NCBI GenBank assembly: GCA_009837395.1
Contig: VXTP01000020.1
Coordinates: forward strand, 1 to 38,498
DNA from: Gemmatimonadota bacterium
GTDB taxonomy: Bacteria; JAAXHH01
Length of the DNA stretch: 38,498 nucleotides
Direction of reading: 5' to 3'
Under the pieces are notes generated by a model. The model had not been told where the DNA came from, made no database searches, and saw only the letters and a list, made by a program, of their open reading frames with translations. The translations under genes were made by a program, and so were the position numbers. Below are positions 29,773 through 38,446 of this stretch, one piece after another (within the stretch, counting starts at the first letter, position 1; each line of letters opens with the position of its first letter).

Positions 29773-30945
29773 ATGGCTTCGCTGGCGTTTAATCTGCTCG
29801 CCCGGGATCCGGCTTCGAACGCGCGGGCCGGCCACATGAAGACCCCCCACGGCGAGATCCGCACGCCGGTATTCATGCCCGTGGGGACCCAGGCGACGGT
29901 GAAGACGCTGACGCCGGAGGAACTCGAAGCCGCCGGCGCTCAGATCATACTCGGCAACACCTACCACCTGTTTCTCCGGCCCGGACATGCTTTGATCAAG
30001 GAGATGGGCGGGCTGCACGGCTTTATGAACTGGCGGCGGCCCCTGTTGACCGACAGCGGGGGCTACCAGGTGTTCAGTCTCTCGGACCTCAAGTCCATCC
30101 AGGAAGAGGGGGTGACCTTCCAATCACACATCGACGGCTCGCGGCACCTGTTCACACCGGAGTCTGTCATGGAAATCGAGACCGCTCTCGGCGCCGATAT
30201 CATCGCGCCCCTCGACGAGTGTCCGCCCTATCCCTGCGACTACGGTTACGCGAAGGATTCCGCCGCCCTGACGCTGCGATGGGCTGAGCGGTCCCGGAAG
30301 CGTTTCGACGAACTGGAAGGAGAAAGAACGCATCCCCAGGCGCTGTTCGGCATTGTGCAGGGCAGCGTGTACGAAGACCTCCGGGTCGACTGCGCGCGGT
30401 CGCTGGTCGACCGGGGATTCGACGCCTACGCCATCGGCGGGATGTCGATCGGGGAGCCGAAGCGGGCCATGGCCGACCTGATCGACGCTACCGTCGAACA
30501 CCTGCCGGAAGACCGGCCCCGTTACCTGATGGGCGCCGGGACGCCGGAAGACCTCGTCGACGCCGTGGGACGGGGAATCGACATGTTCGACTGCGTCATT
30601 CCCACCCGCGAAGGCCGGAACGGCGCGCTTTACACACGCTCCGGACGCATCAATATCTATAACGCCCGCTTCAGGGCCGACGCCGGACCGATCGATGCAT
30701 CCTGTTCCTGTTATGCCTGCCGGACCTTCAGCCGTTCGTACGTCCGGCACCTTTACCGCGCGGGAGAAATACTGGGTCCGAGAATGGGGACCCTGCACAA
30801 CATCCACTTCTACGTCGGCCTGCTCTCCGAGATGAGAGAAGCCATCGTGGAAGGCCGTTTCGGCGCGTGGAGCCGGTCGTTTCTGACCGCGTATCGCAGT
30901 GAGACCGCAAGAAGTGAGACCGCAAGAAAGGAGCAACCCCAGTGA
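29773..30945 (+). CDS. tgt: tRNA-guanine transglycosylase (queuosine)
   Basis: A 390-aa enzyme exchanging guanine for preQ1 at wobble position 34 of GUN tRNAs. It shows FMPVGTQATVKTL, LGNTYHL, the catalytic Asp94 in LLTDSGGYQVFSL, GIVQGSVYEDLR, GIDMFDCVIPTREGRNG with the nucleophilic Asp, and the zinc site CSCYACRTFSRSYVRHL with a downstream His. The AGGAGG at 29750-29755 is unusually far (17 nt) from the ATG, but no closer start codon is in frame. The C-terminal tail holds a duplicated SETAR. It overlaps yajC (GTGA). Note tRNA-Tyr(GUA) in this window is a likely substrate. Confidence 0.96.
   Translation: MASLAFNLLARDPASNARAGHMKTPHGEIRTPVFMPVGTQATVKTLTPEELEAAGAQIILGNTYHLFLRPGHALIKEMGGLHGFMNWRRPLLTDSGGYQVFSLSDLKSIQEEGVTFQSHIDGSRHLFTPESVMEIETALGADIIAPLDECPPYPCDYGYAKDSAALTLRWAERSRKRFDELEGERTHPQALFGIVQGSVYEDLRVDCARSLVDRGFDAYAIGGMSIGEPKRAMADLIDATVEHLPEDRPRYLMGAGTPEDLVDAVGRGIDMFDCVIPTREGRNGALYTRSGRINIYNARFRADAGPIDASCSCYACRTFSRSYVRHLYRAGEILGPRMGTLHNIHFYVGLLSEMREAIVEGRFGAWSRSFLTAYRSETARSETARKEQPQ
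30898..30927 (+). repeat. 15-bp tandem duplication in the tgt tail
   Basis: AGTGAGACCGCAAGA occurs twice head to tail, in frame, giving SETARSETAR just before the tgt stop. It extends the C-terminus by five residues. Confidence 0.95.
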
Positions 30946-31277
30946 TTCAAGATGCCTTTGCCATGGGTCCCGGTGGCGGCGGAGACGCTTCCGGACCGGG
31001 TTTCCTGATCTCCATGATCCCCATCCTGTTGATGTTCGCGATCATCTACCTGTTGCTGATCCGTCCCCAGCAGAAGCGCCAGCGGGAACACCAGACCATG
31101 CTGGACGCCCTGCAGAACGGGGACAAGGTGGTGACGCAGGGCGGGATCATCGGGGTCGTTACCGGACTGAAGGCGGACACGGTCACGGTGCGCATCGCCG
31201 ACGACGTCCGGATCGACCTGCAGCGCAGCGCCATTTCGCGCCTGATCAGCAGCAAGAAGGGCGGCAAGGAAGAATAG
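30942..31277 (+). CDS. yajC: Preprotein translocase accessory subunit YajC
   Basis: A 111-aa single-span inner-membrane protein of the SecDF-YajC complex. It has one hydrophobic helix (FLISMIPILLMFAIIYLLLI, residues about 21-40) followed at once by RPQQKRQREHQTMLDALQNGDKVVTQGGIIGVV, the YajC signature. The N-terminal Gly-rich stretch is usual. It starts with GTG overlapping the tgt stop, with GGAG 8-9 nt upstream. tgt-yajC is a common pair; the secD-secF genes that usually follow are missing and def follows instead. Confidence 0.95.
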   Translation: MIQDAFAMGPGGGGDASGPGFLISMIPILLMFAIIYLLLIRPQQKRQREHQTMLDALQNGDKVVTQGGIIGVVTGLKADTVTVRIADDVRIDLQRSAISRLISSKKGGKEE

Positions 31278-31286
31278 GTAGCAGTC

Positions 31287-31841
31287 ATGGCCGTCAGACC
31301 CATACGAATATATGGCGACCCGGTACTCCGGGAGAAGTCCCGCCCGGTGGGGGAGATTTCTTCGGCGCTGCGCCTCCTTGCCGGGGACCTGGTCGACACC
31401 ATGTTCGACGCGGAGGGCGTCGGGCTCGCGGCTCCCCAGGTCGGCGAGCCCGTCCGCATGTACGTGGTGAACCTCGGGGCGATCGGACCGGAACTCTTTC
31501 TGGACCGCCGGGGGCCGGCACTCGAGGGAGAACCGGAATACCTGGTTCTGGTGAACCCGCGCGTCGTCAAGCGGGAAGGCGCGCAGACGGGCGACGAGGG
31601 GTGCCTGAGTTTTCCCGATCTGTTCGACAAGGTGACCCGGCCAGAGGTCGTGCGCGTCGAGGCGACGGACCTGGACGGGCGCCCCATCGAGATCGAGGGC
31701 AGTGGACTGCTTGCGCGGGTCCTGGTCCACGAGTACGACCACCTGGAAGGCGTCCTGTTCATCGATCACCTCAGCAAGCTCCGCCAACAGTTCATCCGGG
31801 GCAAACTGCGGAAGCTCAGGGAGAGCGGTCAGGCGGTCTGA
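31287..31841 (+). CDS. def: Peptide deformylase
   Basis: A 184-aa metalloenzyme that removes the formyl group from nascent proteins. All three motifs are present: GVGLAAPQVG, EGCLSFP with the metal Cys, and HEYDHLEG with two metal His and the catalytic Glu. It starts 9 nt after yajC and stops 1 nt before the fmt ATG. Pairing with fmt is functional: one enzyme adds the formyl group to initiator tRNA, the other removes it. Confidence 0.97.
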   Translation: MAVRPIRIYGDPVLREKSRPVGEISSALRLLAGDLVDTMFDAEGVGLAAPQVGEPVRMYVVNLGAIGPELFLDRRGPALEGEPEYLVLVNPRVVKREGAQTGDEGCLSFPDLFDKVTRPEVVRVEATDLDGRPIEIEGSGLLARVLVHEYDHLEGVLFIDHLSKLRQQFIRGKLRKLRESGQAV

Positions 31842-31842
31842 T

Positions 31843-32784
31843 ATGCGCGTGGTCTACATGGGTACGCCCGCCTTCGCGGTGCCAAGCCTCGAGGCGCTGA
31901 TCAGCCGCCCGGAACACGAGGTGGCCGGCGTCGTCACCGGCCCTGACCGGCCGAAGGGGAGGGGATTGAAGACCGCGCCTACACCAGTGAAGGAAACCGC
32001 CCTGCGGCACGGCATACCCCTTTGGCAGCCGGAGAAGCTGCGCAACCCGGGTTTCCTGGACGCCCTTCGGTCCCTGGACGCCGGCCTGTTCGTGGTCGTG
32101 GCCTTCCGCATCCTGCCCGACGAACTGCTGGCGATCCCCCCGGGTGGCACGATCAACCTGCATCCTTCGCTCTTGCCCCGCTACCGCGGCGCGGCGCCCA
32201 TCCAGTGGGCGGTGATAAGCGGGGACGAGGTTACGGGCGTCACCACGTTCCTGGTCGAAAGGCGGGTGGACACGGGCGACATCCTCTGCCAGGAGACCGT
32301 GCCGATCGGACCGGAAGAAACGGCCGGCGAACTGCACGACCGCCTGTCCCGCACCGGCGCGGACCTGCTGCTGCGCACGGTGGACGGGGTGGCGGACGGT
32401 CGAATAACGCCGCGGCCGCAGCGGGGCGAAGCGTCTCCGGCGCCGAGGATCTCCAGGGAGGACGGCCGCATAGACTGGCGGCTGCCGGCCCGTAACATAC
32501 ACAACAGGATAAGGGGCCTGAACCCAATCCCCATGGCCTTCACCACCTGGCGCGGCCAGCGCCTCCGGATCATCTCGAGCCAGCCCGTCCGCCTGGAAGG
32601 GGAAGGAGGGAGGCCGCCCGGAGAGATCGTCTCCGCCGACGAACGCCGGGGCGTCACCGTGCAGACCGGTGAATGCGGATTGAGACTGGACCGGGTGCAG
32701 CCCGAGGGCCGGAGCCGGATCGAAGGCGCGGAATTCGTGAGAGGATACCGGCCCGCGGCGGGCGACCTTCTCGGCGACTCCTAG
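31843..32784 (+). CDS. fmt: Methionyl-tRNA formyltransferase
   Basis: The 313-aa enzyme formylates Met-tRNA(fMet) with 10-formyl-THF. It begins MRVVYMGTPAFAVPSLEAL, has the catalytic segment INLHPSLLPRYRGAAPIQWAVISGD (Asn, His), VERRVDTGDIL with the conserved Asp, and a C-terminal OB-type domain with IHNRIRGLNPIPMAFTTW. ATG is 1 nt after the def stop, so translation is coupled. The next gene is 61 nt away. Confidence 0.97.
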   Translation: MRVVYMGTPAFAVPSLEALISRPEHEVAGVVTGPDRPKGRGLKTAPTPVKETALRHGIPLWQPEKLRNPGFLDALRSLDAGLFVVVAFRILPDELLAIPPGGTINLHPSLLPRYRGAAPIQWAVISGDEVTGVTTFLVERRVDTGDILCQETVPIGPEETAGELHDRLSRTGADLLLRTVDGVADGRITPRPQRGEASPAPRISREDGRIDWRLPARNIHNRIRGLNPIPMAFTTWRGQRLRIISSQPVRLEGEGGRPPGEIVSADERRGVTVQTGECGLRLDRVQPEGRSRIEGAEFVRGYRPAAGDLLGDS

Positions 32785-32845
32785 CGCCCGCCGTCCGCGT
32801 TCGAGCGCGGCCGGACAGCACCGTCCTGAGCAGGGAACCCCGACC

Positions 32846-34249
32846 ATGGTACGATCTCTCCACGACACACCGGCCAATGCCGAAGGGAACGCTCCGCCGT
32901 CGCAAGGGAACGCCCCACCGGTGCGCGAGATCGCGTTGAAGGCGCTGCATCGCGCGGAAACGCGGGACGTGCTGCCGAGGGACGCCCTCAATGCCCTCTT
33001 CCGGCGATACGGCTACCCAGCCCGAGACCGGGCCTTCGCTACCGAACTGGTGTACGGCACCATCCGCTGGCGACGCCGCCTGGACTGGACGCTCAGCCGG
33101 CTGTTGCGTGGCAAACCCGAGTCGCTCACGCCGTGGATCCGCCTGATCCTCCGCATGGGCCTGTACCAGTTGATGATGATGGACCAGGTCCCCGATTCCG
33201 CCGCCACCCATGAATCCGTGCAACTCGCCAAGCGGTACGGGCACGAGGGCACCGTCCGTCTGACCAACGCGGTGCTTAGGACGGCCATCCGGCAAAGGGA
33301 ACGTCTGTCGCGGCCGGCGCGCGGGGGAGACCCCGTCGCGGAGCTTGGCGTCACCCACTCCTATCCCGATTGGCTGGCGAAGCGATGGATCGAGCGGTAC
33401 GGCGTGGAATCCGCCGCCGCCCTCATGGAGGCCGGGAACCGGCCGCCGCCCCTGTCCGTCCGGGTGAACACGGTGAAGTCCACGCCGCAAGACCTGGCCG
33501 CAGCGCTGGCACCGCACGGCATCCAGGTCGAACCGGGGCGGTGGCTCGATGATTACCTGATTTTCCGGCACGCGGGCGACCTGCACACCCTGGCCTCCCA
33601 CGAGGCGGGCCTGTTCCAGGTTCAGGACGAAAGCGGGGGCCTCGCGGTGAGACTTCTGGGCCCGCAGGCGGGCGAGACCGTTGTCGATTTATGTTGCGCT
33701 CCGGGCGGAAAAACAACATATATTGCGCAAATTGTGGGCGCGGGCGGAAGGGTATTCGCCTGCGATTCGTCACTGCATCGACTCCGCCGCGTGGAGGAAC
33801 ACCGGCGGCGAATGGGGTTGGGGCAGGTGCGTCTTGTCGTCATGGACGGCCGGTCGCCCGGCCTGGATTTCAAGGCCGACCGGGTCCTGGTGGATGCGCC
33901 CTGTTCCGGTCTCGGCACCATCGCGCGCCGTGCCGATCTTCGGTGGCGGAGAACGGCGGAGGACATCGGCCGGCTCCGCGGCGAGCAACTGGCGTTGCTG
34001 GAGAAAGGCGCCGGCATGGTGAAACCGGGCGGCGTCCTGGTGTACAGCACGTGCACCATCGAGCCTGAAGAGAATGAGGACGTCGTGGCCGCGTTCCGCG
34101 AAAGGCATCCCGGTTTTCGGCCGGACAGCCCAGGCGGCTGGCCGGCGGAACTGGCCGGGGTCATGGACGGCGCGGGCCGGATCGCCACGCTTCCGCCGGT
34201 ACACGGCGTAGACGGGAGTTTCGCGGCTCGATTGAGAAATACCGGCTGA
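32846..34249 (+). CDS. rsmB: 16S rRNA (cytosine-967-C5) methyltransferase
   Basis: A 467-aa SAM-dependent m5C methyltransferase. Residues about 25-160 form the NusB-like RNA-binding domain (REIALKALHRAETRDVLPRDAL, AFATELVYGTIRWRRRLDW). The Rossmann methyltransferase domain has VVDLCCAPGGKTTYIAQ (SAM), VDAPCSGLGTIARR with one catalytic Cys and YSTCTIEPEENEDVV with the other. The first 25 residues include a repeated GNAPP. The order def-fmt-rsmB is classical. The 3' end is part of a tandem duplication running into the spacer before ffh. Confidence 0.96.
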   Translation: MVRSLHDTPANAEGNAPPSQGNAPPVREIALKALHRAETRDVLPRDALNALFRRYGYPARDRAFATELVYGTIRWRRRLDWTLSRLLRGKPESLTPWIRLILRMGLYQLMMMDQVPDSAATHESVQLAKRYGHEGTVRLTNAVLRTAIRQRERLSRPARGGDPVAELGVTHSYPDWLAKRWIERYGVESAAALMEAGNRPPPLSVRVNTVKSTPQDLAAALAPHGIQVEPGRWLDDYLIFRHAGDLHTLASHEAGLFQVQDESGGLAVRLLGPQAGETVVDLCCAPGGKTTYIAQIVGAGGRVFACDSSLHRLRRVEEHRRRMGLGQVRLVVMDGRSPGLDFKADRVLVDAPCSGLGTIARRADLRWRRTAEDIGRLRGEQLALLEKGAGMVKPGGVLVYSTCTIEPEENEDVVAAFRERHPGFRPDSPGGWPAELAGVMDGAGRIATLPPVHGVDGSFAARLRNTG

Positions 34250-34326
34250 CCGTTTAAGGGCGGCGCGGCTGAGAAATACCGGCTGACCGTTTGGGGCGGC
34301 CAGCCTCGGAATAACCGGCTGACCGC
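34234..34326. repeat. Three copies of a 37-bp unit between rsmB and ffh
   Basis: GAGAAATACCGGCTGACCGT begins at 34234 (within the last rsmB codons and stop), again at 34271, and in diverged form near 34308. The spacer thus consists of extra copies of the rsmB 3' end, including its stop codon. Confidence 0.9.
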
Positions 34327-34339
34327 ACTGGAGCGCATC

Positions 34340-35674
34340 TTGTTTGAAGAACTGACCGGCCGCATGGAGGGCATCGTCCGGAATCTCCGCGGCCAGGGCA
34401 AGCTGACGGAAAAGAACATCGACGACAGCCTCCGGCAGGTGCGCCGCGCACTGCTGGAAGCCGATGTGAATTTCAAGGTAGCCCGGACCTTCATCGACTC
34501 GGTCAAGGTAAAGGCCCTGGGGCAGGGCGTGCTCAGGAACCTCTCCCCGGGGCAGCAGATGGTGGGGATCGTCCACCAGGAGCTGATCTCCCTGATGGGC
34601 GAGGAAGCCGTCGAGGTCGCCATCGCGGAATCGCCCCCGACTATCGTCATGCTGGCCGGCCTGCAAGGGTCAGGAAAGACGACGGCGACGGGGAAGCTGG
34701 CCCACCACTTCATCGGTGCGGGCCACCGGCCCATACTGGCCGCGGCGGACGTCTACCGGCCCGCGGCGGTGAAGCAGCTGCAGGTGCTCGGCGAACAGCT
34801 GGACGTGCCGGTCGTGGCCCTGGAGGACGGCCGGTCTCCCCTTGCCATCTGCAGGGTCGCCGTGGACCGCGCAGGCCGGGAGGACCGCGACGTCGTCATC
34901 CTGGATACCGCGGGTCGCCTGCACGTCGATGAAGAGATGATGGAAGAACTCCGCGGGATCCGCGAAGCGGTCCATCCCCACGAAATCCTGCTCGTGGTGG
35001 ACGGGATGACGGGACAGGACGCGGTCAACGTGGCCGAGGCCTTCGACCAGGACCTCGACATCGACGGCTGTATCCTGACGAAGATGGACGGGGACGCCCG
35101 CGGCGGCGCGGCGCTGTCCATACGGCAGATCACCCGGAAGCCCATCAAGTTCGTGGGCGTCGGCGAGAAACTGGACGCCCTGGAGGTGTTCCACCCCGAA
35201 CGGATGGCGTCCCGGATCCTGGGGATGGGCGACGTGGTCTCCCTGGTCGAGCGCGCGCAGGCCGCCATCGACGTGGAGGAAGCGCGCAAGCTCGAAACGA
35301 AACTGCGCAAGCAGACCTTCGACCTCGAGGACTTCCGGTCGCAGCTCCAGCAACTGGGCAAAATGGGTTCCATGCAGGAACTGGTCGAGATGATGCCGGG
35401 TTTGAACAAGAAGGCGATGAAGGATATGGACATGGATGAGAAAGCGCTCGTTCGCATGGACGCCATTCTGAGTTCCATGACCAAACACGAAAGGGCGCGC
35501 CCCGTGGTCATCAACGGCAGCAGGCGCCGCCGGATCGCGCGGGGAAGCGGCACGAGCGTACAGGAGGTGAACCAGTTACTGAAACAGTACAACATGATGC
35601 AGAAGATGATGAAGCAGTTGAACCGGCCAGGCGCCCTCGAGCGGCTCGGCCAGAGTATGCTGCCTTTCAGGTAG
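34340..35674 (+). CDS. ffh: Signal recognition particle protein (SRP54)
   Basis: A 444-aa GTPase that binds signal sequences and 4.5S RNA and delivers ribosomes to the membrane. The N domain starts MFEELTGRMEGIVRNLRG; the G domain has LAGLQGSGKTTATGKLA, DVYRPAA, LDTAGRLHVDEE and TKMDGDARGGAALS. The C-terminal M domain is Met-rich (YNMMQKMMKQLNRPG) with GSRRRRIARGSGTS for RNA binding. The start is TTG with TGGAG 6-7 nt upstream; MFEELT is the family N-terminus, so TTG is well supported. rpsP follows by 15 nt, the usual ffh-rpsP-rimM-trmD-rplS order. Confidence 0.97.
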   Translation: MFEELTGRMEGIVRNLRGQGKLTEKNIDDSLRQVRRALLEADVNFKVARTFIDSVKVKALGQGVLRNLSPGQQMVGIVHQELISLMGEEAVEVAIAESPPTIVMLAGLQGSGKTTATGKLAHHFIGAGHRPILAAADVYRPAAVKQLQVLGEQLDVPVVALEDGRSPLAICRVAVDRAGREDRDVVILDTAGRLHVDEEMMEELRGIREAVHPHEILLVVDGMTGQDAVNVAEAFDQDLDIDGCILTKMDGDARGGAALSIRQITRKPIKFVGVGEKLDALEVFHPERMASRILGMGDVVSLVERAQAAIDVEEARKLETKLRKQTFDLEDFRSQLQQLGKMGSMQELVEMMPGLNKKAMKDMDMDEKALVRMDAILSSMTKHERARPVVINGSRRRRIARGSGTSVQEVNQLLKQYNMMQKMMKQLNRPGALERLGQSMLPFR

Positions 35675-35689
35675 CCTAAGGAGCGGAAC

Positions 35690-35974
35690 ATGGCAGTGGC
35701 CATACGGCTTCGCCGCACGGGAGCCAAGAAGAGACCCTTTTACCGGATCGTCGTTACGGACAACCGGACACGCCTGGGCGGTAAGTACATCGAGAGCCTG
35801 GGTTACTACAACCCCATTTCGCCGGAACAGCTGGAGATGGACGTGGACAAGGCCGTCGATTGGCTCAACCGCGGCGCCAGGCCGAGCGAAACGGTGCGGT
35901 CGCTCCTGGTGAAGAGCGGCGCGATTCAGAAGTGGCGCGGCGACAACGAGGAAACGGCCGAAGCGGCCGAGTAA
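35690..35974 (+). CDS. rpsP: 30S ribosomal protein bS16
   Basis: A 94-aa ribosomal protein with the full bS16 pattern: AVAIRLRRTGAKKRPFYRIVVTD, YIESLGYYNP and AVDWLNRGARPSETVRSLLVKSG. AAGGAGCGG lies 6-8 nt upstream of the ATG. The acidic tail (EETAEAAE) is encoded by the sequence that is duplicated downstream. It belongs to the rpsP-rimM-trmD-rplS group; the small KH-domain gene often found after rpsP is absent. Confidence 0.98.
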   Translation: MAVAIRLRRTGAKKRPFYRIVVTDNRTRLGGKYIESLGYYNPISPEQLEMDVDKAVDWLNRGARPSETVRSLLVKSGAIQKWRGDNEETAEAAE

Positions 35975-36053
35975 CCCGAAGCGGATCGGCCGACGGTGCG
36001 TCAGTGGGACCGAAAGCGGCCGAGTAACCCGAAGCGGATCGGCCGATGGTGCG
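35961..36053. repeat. 40-bp direct repeat of the rpsP 3' end
   Basis: Positions 35961-36000 (last rpsP codons, stop and flank) recur at 36014-36053 with one change (C to T), period 53 bp. The rpsP-rimM spacer is largely a second copy of the rpsP end. Confidence 0.95.
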
Positions 36054-36069
36054 CCGGGGCGGGGTATAA

Positions 36070-36582
36070 GTGAGCGAAGACCGGATCAATATCGGATTCA
36101 TCCGCAAACCTCACGGCCTCAAGGGTTACGTCCGCGTGGAAGGATTGTCGGACGCTCCGGACCGGTTCGCGGACCTGGACCGGATCGGCGTGGAACTGCA
36201 GGACGGCCGGCGGGAGTCGCTGGAGATCGAACGCTGCAGCCGCGACGGGAACAGCTGGCGGATGAAGTTCCGCGGGATCGATACGACGGAGCACGCGGAA
36301 CGGCTCCGCGGTGCGTACATCCAGGTGCCCGAAGAAGCCGTCGCCCCGTTGCCCCGTGACGCGTACTATGTCTTCGAACTCGAAGGCTGCGCGGTCGTTT
36401 CCGATGAAGGAGAGGAGATCGGGATCCTTCGCGAGGTCATGTCCATGCCCGCGAACGACGTGTTTGTGGTGGACACGCCGACCGGTGAAGCGATGATCCC
36501 GGCGGTCCGGGACGTCGTGGTGGAACTCGATCCCGGGGAGGACAGGGTGGTCATACGGAAGATCCCGGGGTTGATCTCGTAG
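36070..36582 (+). CDS. rimM: Ribosome maturation factor RimM
   Basis: A 170-aa 30S assembly factor that acts with bS19 on the 16S head. It has NIGFIRKPHGLKGYVRVEGLSD at the N-terminus and a PRC-barrel with YYVFELEGCAVVSDEGEEIGILREVMSMPANDVFVV and MIPAVRDVVVELD. The start is GTG at 36070 with GGGGCGGGGT upstream and no strong AGGAGG; the family N-terminus supports it. It precedes trmD by 11 nt, a conserved pair. Confidence 0.96.
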   Translation: MSEDRINIGFIRKPHGLKGYVRVEGLSDAPDRFADLDRIGVELQDGRRESLEIERCSRDGNSWRMKFRGIDTTEHAERLRGAYIQVPEEAVAPLPRDAYYVFELEGCAVVSDEGEEIGILREVMSMPANDVFVVDTPTGEAMIPAVRDVVVELDPGEDRVVIRKIPGLIS

Positions 36583-36593
36583 CGGAACAGACC

Positions 36594-37349
36594 ATGCGTA
36601 TCGACATTCTTACGGCTTTCCCGGGTGTATTCGCGGGACCCTTCGGCGAGAGTATCGTGGGCCGGGCGTGCCGGCGGGACCTGGTGGACGTCTTCGTACA
36701 CGACCTGCGGGCGTTTACGACGGACCGCCACAAGACCGTCGATGACTACGCCTATGGCGGAAGCCCCGGCATGGTGCTCAAGGCGGAGCCCATATTCAGG
36801 GGCGTAGGGCATCTCCGGCGACAGGTTGACGCGTCGTCCCGGCCTGACCGCTCCCGTATCGTGCTGTTGTCGGCCGGGGGCAGGCCCTTCGTTCAGGATA
36901 CGGCCAGGTCCTTCGCGGAACTGGACCAGCTGGTCCTCATCTGCGGGCATTACAAGGGCGTCGACGAACGGGTGGCCACGGGCCTGGGCGCCGAGGAGTA
37001 CTCCGTGGGGGATTTCGTCGTCACCGGCGGCGAGATACCGGCCATGATGATCGCGGACGCCGTGATCCGTCTCCTGCCGGGGGTCCTGGGTGAAATGGCT
37101 TCCGCGGTCACGGATTCGCACTACGAAGGACTGCTGGGCAACGCCGTGTACACGCGGCCGGAGAACTACCAGGAGTGGCGCGTGCCCGAGGTGCTGCTTT
37201 CCGGGCACCATGGGCGCATCGAACGATGGGAAAGGCAGGACGCCCTGAAGAAGACATACCAGCACCGCCCCGAGTTGCTGGAAACCGTGGAATTGACTGG
37301 AGAGGATCTGACTTATCTGAGAACCCTTCAACGGAACGAAAACGGGTAG
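36594..37349 (+). CDS. trmD: tRNA (guanine-37-N1)-methyltransferase
   Basis: The 251-aa knotted SPOUT enzyme methylates G37 of tRNAs. It begins [25 protein letters not shown] and contains [19 protein letters not shown], the SAM-binding knot [12 protein letters not shown] and [23 protein letters not shown], then [18 protein letters not shown]. The knot has Lys where E. coli has Glu (GRYEG); similar Lys forms are familiar from Bacteroidetes-type TrmD. rplS follows by 38 nt. Confidence 0.97.
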   Translation: MRIDILTAFPGVFAGPFGESIVGRACRRDLVDVFVHDLRAFTTDRHKTVDDYAYGGSPGMVLKAEPIFRGVGHLRRQVDASSRPDRSRIVLLSAGGRPFVQDTARSFAELDQLVLICGHYKGVDERVATGLGAEEYSVGDFVVTGGEIPAMMIADAVIRLLPGVLGEMASAVTDSHYEGLLGNAVYTRPENYQEWRVPEVLLSGHHGRIERWERQDALKKTYQHRPELLETVELTGEDLTYLRTLQRNENG

Positions 37350-37387
37350 CTCACCCGTGGTCGTTCGAAAGGACGGAAGTTTCAAAC

Positions 37388-37732
37388 ATGAACGCACTAG
37401 ACACGATCACCCAGGACCAGTTGCGGACCGACCTGCCGGAATTCCGTGCCGGAGACACCATTCGGATGGAGGTCAAGGTCCGCGAAGGCGACAAGGAACG
37501 CGTACAGCTCTTCCAGGGCGTTGTTATCCAGCGGTCCGGCCACGGCATCGGCGAGACCGTCACGGTCCGCAAGATCTCGCAGGGGATCGGCGTCGAGCGC
37601 ATCTTCCCCCTGCATTCGCCGTCGGTTGGTAAAATCCAGGTGTTGCGCAAGGGCAAGGTACGGCAATCACGAATCTACTACCTGAGGAAGCTCAAGGGCA
37701 AAGCCGCCCGGATCGCCGAGCGGCGCAACTGA
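37388..37732 (+). CDS. rplS: 50S ribosomal protein bL19
   Basis: A 114-aa ribosomal protein at the 30S-50S interface. It contains the bL19 core [50 protein letters not shown] and a C-terminal [16 protein letters not shown]. The ATG at 37388 follows AAAGGACGGAAG; longer in-frame readings lie inside trmD and lack family character. It ends 2 nt before rnhB. Confidence 0.97.
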   Translation: MNALDTITQDQLRTDLPEFRAGDTIRMEVKVREGDKERVQLFQGVVIQRSGHGIGETVTVRKISQGIGVERIFPLHSPSVGKIQVLRKGKVRQSRIYYLRKLKGKAARIAERRN

Positions 37733-37734
37733 GC

Positions 37735-38379
37735 ATGATAAAGGGCGACGCGGAGCGGGAGAGACTCCGGGCCATGGCCCGCTTTGAACGGTCCCTCCTC
37801 GGTCATGACGCGCGGTCCGCGGCCGGTGTCGACGAAGCCGGACGGGGCGCGCTGGCCGGCCCCGTGATCGCGGCAGCCGTGATGTTGCCGGATGATGCCG
37901 TGATTCCGGGCCTGGACGATTCGAAACGCCTTACGCCCGCCAGGAGGGATGTCCTCTACGAAAGGATCACGGCCATTGCCACGGCCATCGGCGTCGGCCG
38001 GTCCGACCCGGCCGCGATCGACACCGTGAACATCCGCCGGGCGAATCTTCTCGCCATGAAAGAAGCCGTGGAAGCCCTCTCGCCGCCTCCCGGCCATCTG
38101 CTTGTCGACGGGATCGACCCCATCGACTGGCGGGGCCCCCAGACCACCGTGGTGGGAGGCGATGCACGCAGCCTCTGCATCGCGGCCGCGTCCGTCATCG
38201 CGAAGGTGACGCGGGACCGGATCATGATCGCGTGCGACCCGGACTTTCCCGAATACGGCTTCGCCCGTCACAAGGGTTACGGCACGGCGGCGCACCTGGC
38301 CGCGCTCGAGGACCATGGCCCGTCGGCCGTGCATCGCCGCTCCTTCCTGCGGAAGAGATTCGATTTCACCTCCGTCTGA
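37735..38379 (+). CDS. rnhB: Ribonuclease HII
   Basis: A 214-aa enzyme that cuts RNA-DNA hybrids and single ribonucleotides in DNA. The active-site motif GVDEAGRGALAGPV holds Asp33 and Glu34; the remaining acids are in LLVDGID and AASVIAKVTRDRIM. GYGTAAHLAAL and SFLRKRF complete the family pattern. ATG lies 2 nt past the rplS stop. rplS-rnhB adjacency is common in bacteria. It is the last gene in the window; the DNA after it is tandem repeat. Confidence 0.97.
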   Translation: MIKGDAERERLRAMARFERSLLGHDARSAAGVDEAGRGALAGPVIAAAVMLPDDAVIPGLDDSKRLTPARRDVLYERITAIATAIGVGRSDPAAIDTVNIRRANLLAMKEAVEALSPPPGHLLVDGIDPIDWRGPQTTVVGGDARSLCIAAASVIAKVTRDRIMIACDPDFPEYGFARHKGYGTAAHLAALEDHGPSAVHRRSFLRKRFDFTSV

Positions 38380-38410
38380 CTACCGGCCCGCTTCTTATGT
38401 AAGGCAGGTC

Positions 38411-38443
38411 ATCCCGCGTAGATCCCGCGTAGATCTCGCGTAG
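38411..38443. repeat. Three tandem 11-bp units downstream of rnhB
   Basis: ATCCCGCGTAG at 38411-38421 and 38422-38432, then ATCTCGCGTAG at 38433-38443. It leads directly into the 13-bp array. Confidence 0.93.
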
Positions 38444-38446
38444 ATC

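Noticed and set aside
29735-29791. 18-codon frame starting ATGGATCATTCG between the ABC ATPase and tgt
   Set aside because: It overlaps the tgt start in another frame, has no good ribosome site and shows no distinctive composition. Probably chance.
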